The position numbers and the translations under genes were made by a program. Positions 23,601 through 35,600 of a stretch of DNA of 64,000 nt are shown piece after piece. Origin of the DNA: Enoplolaimus lenunculus (lineage: Eukaryota; Nematoda; Enoplea; Enoplida; Thoracostomopsidae). The notes below the pieces were generated by a model that worked only from the letters and a program-made list of their open reading frames with translations, searched no databases and was not told the DNA's origin. Each line of letters opens with the position of its first letter. Position 1 is the stretch's first letter. Location: the NCBI GenBank assembly GCA_030248215.1, contig JASANG010000324.1, positions 1 to 64,000 of the forward strand. The letters are read 5' to 3'.

Positions 23601-26600
23601 ATAATTGATTGGCTAGTGATCACTATGAAATGTACAGATGCAAAGCTGGTCAAGCATAAGCAAAAAGCGTTAATTTTCGTTTAAGCTTGCAATACCAATA
23701 AAATATATATTCACGTTTGAAATGATTTAAATGTAGCGTCCACTAAGAAGTTGTATCTACTAATAGTAGATAGCCCCAAACAATTTGTTGAATTACTCTT
23801 CTTTCGTATGGCTAGATGTAATCGCAGCACGGGGAGTGTTATATATCCATCCCACCTTGAGCCCATGTATAGAACAGGGCCGGAACAGTAGAACAATCAT
23901 ATTCCTAAGCCTAAGCCTAAGCCTAAGCATATGCATGAGCCTATTCCTAAGCCTAAGCCTAAGCCTATGCCTTAGCAAAAAAATTAGTCTAAAGCTTAAA
24001 CTGACTCTATTATAGCCCCTCCGGAAAACCAATTGGCCCTGTTCTATACATGGGCCCCACCTTGCATAAGCTCCCAACGTTCAAATAGTTTTGACTCTAA
24101 ACTGTTTTTGCCTAGCAGCGCAATATTCTTTTGATGCTATAAGGTCGAATTTCAAACCACAATACCAATCATACATGCAGTGATGTTAAAAATTAACTAT
24201 TTGCAATTAAATGCAATTAAATATGTGAATTTGCAGTGCTATATGTACTGCTCAAATAAACAATAAAATAATAAAAAAACAAATTTTGCTAAAATTTCAT
24301 ACACAATTCATAAACTATTTTTGAGGATGAAAACGGCTTATGAAAGACATAAAATCGTCGTGAATTTTAAAATTGTCCCTCGTTAACAAGTGACCGCCTA
24401 CAAAACCACAGTTACAGTTCTTTCCATGACACATATCAAAATACGATTAGGATTAAAGATTAACCTAAATGGCAAATGAATTCATAAATGCAACGGAAAC
24501 GAACAAAGTCGCAATAACAACCAATCAATCAATCAAACATACAAACAAACAAACAAACAACGAAAGGCGCCCAAAAGAAACAAATACATACAAACCAACA
24601 AAGTTAAAAGTAAACAACGACAAACACACTAAGAGCAACAGACAAACAAACAAACAAGCAAACAATCAAACAATCAATCAATCAAACAAACAAACCAACA
24701 AACAGACGAACAGACAACTAGACAAGCATATTACAAACAAACGAGAAACAAACAATAACAAATAAACCGGTGTAAACTGCTCCTTGCATAAATACACATC
24801 GTAAACTTGTAAACTTTTACGCAACAAAACTGAATTTTCAACTTAGCTAAAAGTGAAAAAGTCGCGCTCTTGTATAGGCTTGGGTTTAGGTTTAAGCTTA
24901 AGCTTCAATTTAGTATCTACACCTAACAATACTGCAGCAAAACCAAAACAGGTGCCGGGTGTTTGAGACAAGCATTCAATTTGAAATGAAAAAGTTTTGA
25001 ATCACTTGTTTACGGGCCCGTAGCCAAAAGTGAATTAAGCCCGTCTGGATGAATTTTGGCCTCTTTCAGAAAATTTTCAAGCTTGGTTGTACGTTATCGA
25101 AAACCCTTGTGTGACCCTACTGAAAAATTGTGATCCCCCCTAGCTAGGTAATCTGACTACGGGCCTGCAGGGGCATTCAAGGGTTTTCAATGTGTTAAAA
25201 GCAAGGTTGAAATTTTCTAAGATGCCAAAATTTTTGCAGGGGGGTTGAGGCCCCTGTCCCTTCCTTGACACGTGCCCGCGACGGATCCACAAGTTTTTCA
25301 CTGGGAGCCTCGCGGTATATAATTAACAAAAGAAACTAGCCAGTGAAACAACAAAGAGCCAAACTCAACTATAGTACTTAATCCTAACACAGAATTCTTG
25401 TTTTGATCCTGGCTCTGGAGGTCCAGGCCTGGATACGCGGAATCAAAGGAATCACACATATGATAGCAGCGTGTGCAGGGGGTATGTCCAAGGGGTCCGT
25501 ACCCACCCCTGCTCATAAGACCGAAATTAAAATGAAGCTTAGTGCGCTATAGTAATTGCAGTAATAGCAATTATATGTTTAAACACTGAATTATCATCTG
25601 TGTAACTTACCTACATAGAGCTTATAAATAGAAATGTAAATGTATTTTTTAACTTGTGTTAAACCCCGCTTTACGATCTCCCTCGACCCACCCATCTTGT
25701 TTTTCTACACACGCCCAAGTATGAGCAAGCCAGAATATTCATAGATGAACTACAAACACCACAGCCTTAACAACGTGTTGACGGTTAAGTAATGACATGT
25801 TTACACATTTAAACGTCGATGATTGTGAGGAGACGTGGTTCAGTAGTAAGCGCGGTTATCTGAAAGCCATGAGATAGCAATCTTCTTAAAGCGCCCCCAT
25901 ACTCGATCGTCGCACAGGCCCATAGCCTACTCACCTTGCTAGGAAGGCCAGAAAATTTTCAGGAGGAGCTTCCAAGGGTTTTCGATGACTAACAAGCAAG
26001 GTTGAAAATTTTCTAGGGAGACGGGGGTCAAAATTCTTTCAGGGGGACTGAGCAGGGTGGCACCGAATCCACGATTTGACCGAATCCGAATCCGAATCCA
26101 GTGGTAATTTGCCGAATCCGAAACCGAATCCGGCATGTTGCAATATTTTAGATATATTTATAATTTGTTTCAGAATATCAACGCAATGCCAGCCGTATAA
26201 CTTTTAATACGTTAATATATTTCGTCTCGACGTCAGTTCTGACATTTCTCACCTGAAATAAAAAATATTGATTTTTTATAGCAAGGTATCTAAAAATTTT
26301 ATTGCTTATAAATGAAAAAACATATTGTCGAACTTTGTTGGATTCGGCTTTTGGATTCGGCTTTTCCACAACCGAATCCAAATCCGAACTTCAAATTTTT
26401 GCCGAATCCGAATCCGAGCCTTTGTTGCCACCGTGGGACCGAGCACTTTGGCCGTCCTCTGATTACGGGGCCATCGTAGCATCCCCGTCTAACCGACATA
26501 TCACATAACTGATGCATAGTGCTTTAGACTAAGTCTAAAACACTAAACGTATCATGTGATACTGTGATAATATAACTCGGCGAGTCAGTTTCGCTCTTTA

Positions 26601-29600
26601 TCAAATTAGCACTAGTGTGTATGCTCCGGAAATAAACGAGTATTGTATAAAACCAGTGTTCCCCGATGTGCATTTCGTTTATGGTTCTATCCATTGATTT
26701 TTATCGTTGTCCAAAAAAATATGAATTGAAGAAAGTTCAGCCATTGCCTGGCGTTCAGATTTTACTGCTCAACCTTGAAAATACGGTGAGGTTACATTAA
26801 AAACGAAACGCGTGATGGTACTTTTTGACCGCGTGTAAACGTTCATACTCTATTGTCAGAGTTATTATCACCAGGATTCGGATACACAATACATATCTGA
26901 TACTATAATTTGCGTCCATCATGTCACAATAATTTTATCGTACATGTTAATATCTACAGGTCTACAAATCTGGTATGTCCTTAGAAACCAAGTATAATGC
27001 AAGTTTCACAATAACTTGCGCACAAAATGTAATAATTTGTATCCGGTAATGTACACAGGCCACGAAATAATTTTGAAACCTAACCTTTTTTAAGGCTGTT
27101 GACAGAATTTTCGGCCAGTAGTCGGGGACAGAGATGCCAGACGTTGTCCTCCCGGTGGAAATTGTGACATGAAGCACGCAAGTTATTCTGGGACATGCAG
27201 TATAAACGTACTCACCCATCGACACTAGTCATCCATAGCCAGGTTTCTGGAAACTGTTGGCGAACCTTAGCCGTCAGCTGGGACCGAGAATTGGAGCTAT
27301 CATCGGGAAGCTTTTGGTTTTGAAATCGATCCCGGGATCCTACGGCTACTGTCTCACTCTCGTCGTCTTCCATATATGCCATCCCAGGCGCGTCATTGAT
27401 ATACGAGTAATCTGTAATTTTTTCCCCATTCGTACAAAGTCAAATTCAATTGTAAGGCATCGCTAAGCTAATATGATTTTTTAAAACTGAATTATACGTT
27501 TCGACCTTCAAGATACTGTGCGAACAGATCAAACACTGAGTTAAATTGATGTTGGAGAAATCACACCTCACACCGATCCGTTGCCAGGGCTACCATGTAT
27601 AGAAACAATTATAAAACAAATTTAAGGGTAGAGGATATTGTATAAAATCTAACGCTTAGGATGGAGATTGCATTAGAGTTGAACCTGAGACGGTCCATAA
27701 CATCTTGAAATTTAACGCAAACGTAAATTTCCGCGTAAAAATTTCTAATTTGAGTTCGGAAAGTGTTTTACAGGCATGGTGATCGGGTATAAAAATATTA
27801 AAATTTAATAACAAATTCCACCTCCAAACTCTGTACATATTTTAGTGGTCTGTTAAATATTTGCATTAATTTTCCGATCAAAAATATCCGAGAAAACTTT
27901 ATATAAGCGAACATAAACAGAAACAAAAAAAGAAATAGAAAAAAATAACTTAAAATGCTCAAAAATAAGAAAAAAAACTAATATATAAACATTAAACTGG
28001 ACATAAACTGAATCCGCCTCCGAAGAAAAAATTAAACAACTTATATTAACAAAACAGCCAACACCATATGTTTGCTCCTCAGGCCGCTAAATGTATCGAC
28101 AGCATTTAATAGGAAAAATATCCTTGCATCCTCGCTATGAAAACCTCTAAGCCCCTGGTACTACCGATTTCTGGTTACGCTCCATTCAACCAAATTATGT
28201 TAGCCAAGCTTATCGCACTTGCATTGAATTTTTCCGTTATATAACAACAGTATCATAATTTTCATTCGTACATTGCTGCAGCCGTAAACGACATCGCTCA
28301 TAAGCGAAAAAAATTTTGGTGACACCATTTATATAATTCGATGTTATGCATTTTCCACAATATCATGCGTACACTAGGTGACTTTTGAGGAGGTGGCGCG
28401 CTGCACACTGAAGCTTTTTTTGGAGTCAGTGCGCTGCACACTGTACTCCATGAAATTTTTGTTGCCATTTCTATTAATAACTTTTGGTTGCGAAACTGAA
28501 AGTGCATTTACAGATCGCTGAATTTGACTTAGCGTAGCCATTCATAACTGGCTTAAATCAGAAACCTGTATAATTCTTTCGAAGGGTTGTTAACACCACC
28601 TCTTAAAAAGTTCTTTATTTAGGACGAAATGCAATACTATTCTAAACTGTGTGTAGCACTTATTAATACCGTTATTAAGCGGTTCTAAAGCAAGCGCACT
28701 TAAAAACTGCGGATCTAAAAGATTGCATTATATTTATAGTAGCAAGGTTAACTGTACAAAATATACTGAATTTCGAATCGATACTTCAACAGTTTTACAA
28801 GGTTTTACATGACCTTTGGCAAAGAAGTGATGCTATGAGAACGTAAGAAGTTACACTGAATACTACTATAGGGGAGAGCCAGATAGCCAAATAACTGAAA
28901 TTCACACAGAATATTGGGATTTTAGCAAAAATAGCATTTTTAACAGTCGCAAACAAATGATTATGTTAGAAATGTAAGTACTACAGCTGAACGTTGCAAT
29001 TTCATTAACAACACGATTGTAACTTCTGCACTCGCAGTTTACAAAAATCTTCGCTGTTTCACATATTGTAGGCTAAAAATATACCAGCCAGGGCCGGAGC
29101 AGCCACCCTTATACCCCCATTTGGGCGACCCCACTCTAACCAGTTGAAACAAAACTGCTTAAGTTTTACAATGCTTCTGGCTTCTGGCTCGTTTCGCTCG
29201 CGAGTTTGGGGCGACCACCCTGGAATTTGGGGTAGCCTCCACCCCTGCCTGCTCCGGCACTGATACCAGCAGCAAATATATTACACTCTAAATTGATGCC
29301 CTTACGTTGTATTTTTGTTTGAAACCAAATCGCGGTTCTCACACACTTCCTCCAACGGTATACAGATAGCTTTAAGCAAAGCCTTAGGTTAGCAATGCCA
29401 TATAGAGTCCTTCACGAAAATTTTGCTGCGGATGCGACGGGGCTTCAAACCCATGACGTACGGATTACCGGACAGCTGGTCTAACCAATGAGCAACGCCG
29501 ACAGGCAAACTTCTCGCTACAATGGCTCTATATACTGTAAGTTTTGGTACTACAAGATACGCCTTGTCCTGTACACGTAAACGCAAGGTGAAGTGTGAAA

Positions 29601-32600
29601 GTGGCCATATCGCCAATGGCGGTTCCATGGGGGGCCACCCCGGCCGTGGAACCTTCCAACAGCACTGACAAAAAAGGTTCTTCGCTTCTCTTTTTAAAGC
29701 CAAGACCCCCCCCCAAACAAAAAAAAAGCCCCAAAAAAAAACCCCCCCCCCAACCATATCGCTTACTGCTAATAGATGCTATGTTCATTTGAGAATGTGT
29801 TAAAACGCCCAAAGCCTTTAATTTAGGCATTGTTACAGCCCATTGCATGCTTACACCGTTCGTATGCATGTTGCATCAAGAGAAAATTAACACCCCCATA
29901 ATCTTTGTATATTTTGCTAAATTATCAAGCGATCACTCATTACTGCAACAAACATATAGTTACATAAAGTGCCCAACGACAACACACCGAGCCCGTAGCC
30001 ATAGGGGGGGTAAAGGTGGCTCAGCTCCCCCTGAAAACATTTTGGTCCCCTAGAAAATTTTTAATCTTGCCTGTAAGTCATCGAAAACTCTTGCATGCCC
30101 GTCCGGAAAATGTTTAGCCCTGTATCAAGGAGATATAACTAAGGGGCCTGCAGCACACAAAGATACCATTCTCTAACGGTCAAAAATTTGGGCTCACAAT
30201 GTGTTTTCTAGCATTTAATAGTTGAAAAATATGCTCGAATACAACACAAGTTAAAATAATTCCGCAAATTTGTGCAATTGTTTAGCTTAAAATATTAAAT
30301 ATTTACTAAGTAGGCTTTAGAACGTGTACACTGAAAAATTTTGGATCAACCAGACACAGCTCAATTAATACTAAAATAAACTTTTCAAACCACTTCGAGA
30401 ACCAGGCTCCTACAGTCCGTCCTTAGGCAATGGTTGATCCAGGAAAATACAAGGATGTGTCTCCTCATGTTTTCTAGCCAAACAGGTAAAAATATGGCAC
30501 GGATACAACACAAATTTAAAACAATTGCAGCTTCGACGCAAATGATCAATCTTAGGCTATCGGAAAAATTTCGCAAAAAGCGGTTTAAAACAGTCAAATT
30601 TCAGAACACAAAAACTATTATCCTCTCCACTGGATAAATCTGAAGTCGCCACTGTAGGCGAGACCACACGCTTTAAACGCACACAACGACGTCCACCTTA
30701 CACACCCAGATAAAACATACACTGTCGTGCTTTCGGCCAACCAAATCCAAGTCTCAGCGAAATCTTTACGAACGTTTGTCGACATTTGTGTGTCTGTTTC
30801 AACGTTTTGAGTTTTAGTTTGACTTCCGGTTCTTTCCAACTGTTGTATTTCCGCGTCCGGTTCGCCAGCTCCGGCACCCATGCCTGCCATTGGCATCATG
30901 AAATCCGATTCCATCGGATAGTAGTCTAAATTTGATGCTTTTGTTAAAAATATTTCAATATTTATACGTAAATTTTATATGATTTGCTTATATTTAGTAC
31001 TTTTTAAATGGTTATGTATCAGAACAGTAGACTTTGTTGTTTTTTTATTTAAATTCGATGTCAGAGTTTATAGTTCGCTAAATGTTTGATGTAAATTTTA
31101 TTAATGGCGTTTTCTTGTAGAAAGACTTTGCCAATATTTAACCATTTCTTTATTATTACATTCGATAACCGTTTACCACAGTATTTTTTACAAGAATTGA
31201 TACCATGCTGAAACCGAAACAAATCTGGACTGGAGAAATTCAAAATAAATCAAAAACAATACTTATTTTCAAAAAAGTTTCATGGTTTATGCAAGTCACT
31301 GTCAACGATTCAGGCTCAAATCCAATCCTAACAAATAGTTTGGCAACTTGTATGAAAACAATTCGACGATAGACAGTCAACCGATAACTCGTAGTCCGAC
31401 AATCCAGTCGTGCTATGCAACTCGTCGACCGACAACTTGCCACCTGCCAAAGGTACGACAACTCATCGTCTCGACAACCGGTGACCTGCCGGTACGTCAG
31501 ACCACTCATCAACCCTTCCGGTAGCTAACAACTCGTCGACCCGAACAGTTGTAGTCTGCAGTGAGTGCGACAGCTCGTCGACCGGACAATTTTGTCGTCC
31601 ACTGTTAGGTTCGGTCCTACGGTCGCTTTCGGGTTTTTGTTACAAATGTAGATTAACATTTTACGTTCGCTCCCACCGTTGCTTAAAAGCTGTTTACTTA
31701 GTACCACACAACAGACTTGTTAAGTAGAGTAACAGCTATTGGAATGAATAATATCAGGTCGATGAGATATCAGAGAAGTTGTTGGGGTCGGCAAGATATC
31801 GCGGTCGACTAAATGTCGGGATGGCACCTTATCGAGGTCGACGAGTTGTCGGGGCAGAAAATTGTTGGGCTAGGCGATACGTCGGGGGACGAAACGTTGG
31901 ACTAGCTGTCGAGCGTCGAATTGTCGTAGATTGTTAGCAACTATATTGGTTACCAATTTTAACAAAATAATTTGAATCTATGATATCGAAAAATTTAGAA
32001 AACTGTATTTGGTAGGTAATCAGTGAGAATTAGTAAATTGAAAAATGTATGCAATGTTAAGTTAACCCAACACCAATAAGCTGCTAAGCTTCCAAAAAAC
32101 TATTTCTTGCAATATTTTGTTTTTTATAAAATGTTTGCAAACGAATAACCATTAAGATTTTTAGAAAAAATTTTAAACTTTTATAAATTAAAAAATCTAG
32201 CAAATTCTGCAGTATGCATGCAATACAGTTAGCCCAGCACAAAGAAGCTTGCAATTTTTTGGAGAAAACAATTAGTTTGACAACTTAATTTTGTATTATC
32301 ACCCATCACTTTAACCAAATTCCATTAGTAGAAAGGATACCAGAAGCTGTACTGTCAAATATGCATAGCATTAAACGTCAGTTAGTGATAGGTTTTCAAA
32401 GAAGCAAACAGTGGCCACTACTAATTCGATTTTTTAGCATAAGGCTGAAAATGTGCTAAATTTCAATGCTTTGCATTTATCGAATCTAATGGTCCATGTA
32501 AACTGTACGAGCCTGTTTACTAAGCATAGGCCAAAACTAACGGAATCCTACGCCTAACTTTAGCCATAAGTGTAAACACAAACATAGTGAAAGGTCTATG

Positions 32601-35600
32601 CCTAAGTTATAGGATTTCCAGTCTCTAACTCTAAGCCCCCAGTCTCCCAGTTGGTAGGCTCCTATACTTGACATTGGTCGATCTAATGTTAGGCCATATT
32701 CTTGACATTGGTCGATCTAATGTTACATGACCTGTTACTAACTGGTAATAGAAGGTAAATACAGTTGACATTACGGGTCAAGTTGTGGCTAAGCAAAATA
32801 GGCGTAGTTTTCTCAGCTACATAAGCATCTATTTACCAGTTGGTAATAAGTTCTGTAACTTTTAAATAAACGCAAAACATTGAATATTCGCACTCTTCAT
32901 AGTTCACCATTTTTCGTGTTACAAAACGGAATTTAGCCTTGGCAACTGCGGCTACATGTCTTGTTTAAGAAACCTGTCATCAGCTGACATTAGATGCTAC
33001 ACACAGTGAAAAATGAAACCCCTAGAGTTGAAGTTTACTTAAGAATAAGGTTGATATTAATTACAAATTTCCGATGCCTGAAAGATTAGTTACAATCTAT
33101 TTCAAACTGTCGTTGGTTAGTTGGTTAAACACGGCATTTAAGCTATAAAATGAAAAATAAAAATAAACAAAATAAGATATTTAAATTTAAAAATTTTAGT
33201 AAAAGGAGTGAATTTTTTCAGCTTATCGAGAACTCAAAAAACTAGTGGCTGGGTTTCAGAAACACAACATTCTTAACTATATCCAGTGCAAATAATAGTT
33301 TTACGAACGAATTTCCATCTTCTAAAAATATAGCGCTGGTTCAAAATATCTTTCGAGAACTCGAGACGGTACAAACTATGAACCAAGGGATATCTAATAC
33401 GTAAGATGTGTAATTTAAAAGGGTCCCTTAGAATTTACAGTAACCTTAAAACTCAACGGCTGGAATAAATTCAGTGAACTTGCATGGTTATTCACACATG
33501 TGAACTAAACTCCTAGTTATGATTTTTAATGAATTATTTACCGCTGTAAGTTTTTCGAACGGGATTTGGGACAAAACATGCAAGTGCAAGTTGCAGCTAC
33601 ATGTTATCGCAGCAAAGTCTTGCACGTGTTAATAGGGCTTTAGTCTACGGTTAATTATCTTTTTGAGCTATAATTTGTATAACGCAAAACCAGGTGTGTG
33701 CGTGTGTGTATACAAAGGAATACAAATTATGATATATAAAGGCACGTTTACCAGTTTCAGAGTTACCCAAATGCACCGTATTTAACGCTCGAATTTTTTT
33801 GTTCACTAAATTCGTTAGCAAAAATCATTCTTTGACGTTATACCCTCGTGAAATTAACTTAACTTATGCCTTCTAGAAATGAAATCCTGTCTACGCCCCT
33901 GGGAACAATGAATAGAATTGCTAACATTTACAGGCTAGGGTACTCGGTATCTAGTCACTGGCGGATACAGTCCCGTCAAAAATTTCTAGATCCATCACTG
34001 TATCTATAGTTGTTTTACATAAACTATACTTACCTGGTGTTAAACATTCTTTGTACAAATAAGCATCAGTCAACACAATAATTCCAGAGTTCTGAAACGA
34101 ATAAAAACAATCATTATTTGCAGTTTGTTGGCATATATTGCAGCGTTTTTCTGGTATTCTCATACTTGAAATACGTTTTAAACGCAGATTTCGTTTAGAG
34201 CTTGCTTATGTTAATTATTGCTACAAATAACGATAGACACAAGGCTAAGTCCATGGACCCGTTTTGTCAAAAGTGTGCCGCACCCAGCATCAGTTAGTGA
34301 TAGGTCTTGAAGCTTTCGAACCTGCGAGTGCACGTATTATAAACTTAGTACATGTTTCGCTTTTCATTTATCCTACTTGTGTACTAACCTTGAGATTCGC
34401 AACTGCATGTGTTCGTCAGTTGGAAAACCTATCGCTAACTGGCTGACACTAAATTAACCACAACCGAAGTCAGGTTATTATAAACAAGTGTTGAAAATAG
34501 CGTTTAGATTCCAAATTTTCAACCAGCTGGTAGTAATGGAACAACAGTTGAACTATAAATATTTTGACCTGTTTATTTTATACCTTTTTAATATAATGTA
34601 ACAGGTCTTACAATAACTTGCGTACACCAGTTAATGTGCTGATACAGGTTTAACACTGATTATCTAGTTAAATTGTTAAAATAATAACCTGAATGATTGA
34701 ATCAGCATCTTTTCCATTAATACTCCACGGGCCATACCAAACGGACCGCCTCCGCCGTCGGAACATAATCCCGCCAAAAGGCCGATATCCCATTCCGCCC
34801 CAACCAGTTGAATCATAAGATTGTATTTCGTTTTCGACCTGAATACACGGAACAATTGTGTAAAGAGGTGCTGCTGTCGCAAACTGTGGACGTCGTTTTC
34901 CAGTTTCCAATCACAAAATCAGGGGCTCATATAAAACAAGATGGCTACTATAGGTGATATAATTTTTTCGAAATTTAGATAACAATGATCGAAATAAGCA
35001 CTTTTATTAGGCTTTAAATTTGAAAAAACTTGTTGAATTTGGCCATAAACTATTTCTTGTTTAATGTGCTGGATCGCAGAAACTTAAATTAAAACTTAGA
35101 CCGTCACAAAATTAAAATCAGCCTACGATTTTAAGTGTTTTTTCTTGATCTCACTGCTCAGTTTTCTAGTAATCGTAGCAGGTAAAACCTATTCACTCTA
35201 GTAACGTAATCCTTGAAAAAACTGATTTAAGTTTATATATACTGTCGCGAATTGAAGGCATCACTCCTGATTTAAACATACCATTTCCGGTGTAATATCA
35301 TTTCCGGTTTTTAACAATCGAACACTTTCATCGACAGCCAAAATACCGACATACGAATCTGGATCCGCCCGAACACGAACTGACACTTCTGTCTTGGTTC
35401 CGTCCGAGCTAAAAGGGTCCACTGAATTAGGATCAATAGAAATTGAAACCTGAAAAACGTATTATAAACTTCAGACAGGGTGCAATCGGAATCTAAAAAA
35501 ATCCGCAATCCACAAATATTAATAAGTCACGCATCCGGAAATTATTTAAATGAATGTGCAAGAACGTTTCTGTTTAAAGTTTGAAACCTGAAACGGTGAC

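Noticed and set aside
24469-24765. 98-residue plus-strand frame rich in N, K, T and Q
   Set aside because: It is the translation of an AAAC/AATC simple repeat.
27216-27216. Reading the sequence after the donor of version 2 ([12 protein letters not shown]) as exon
   Set aside because: It superficially resembles GEFVYK...PDTIT of exon 18, but the gtgagt donor lies before it and the conserved W does not follow.
29389-29869. Open minus-strand frames of 113-122 residues
   Set aside because: They run through the SINE and the homopolymer C/A tract.
31240-31707. Open frames across the CGTCGAC array
   Set aside because: Produced by the repeat; no conserved motif.
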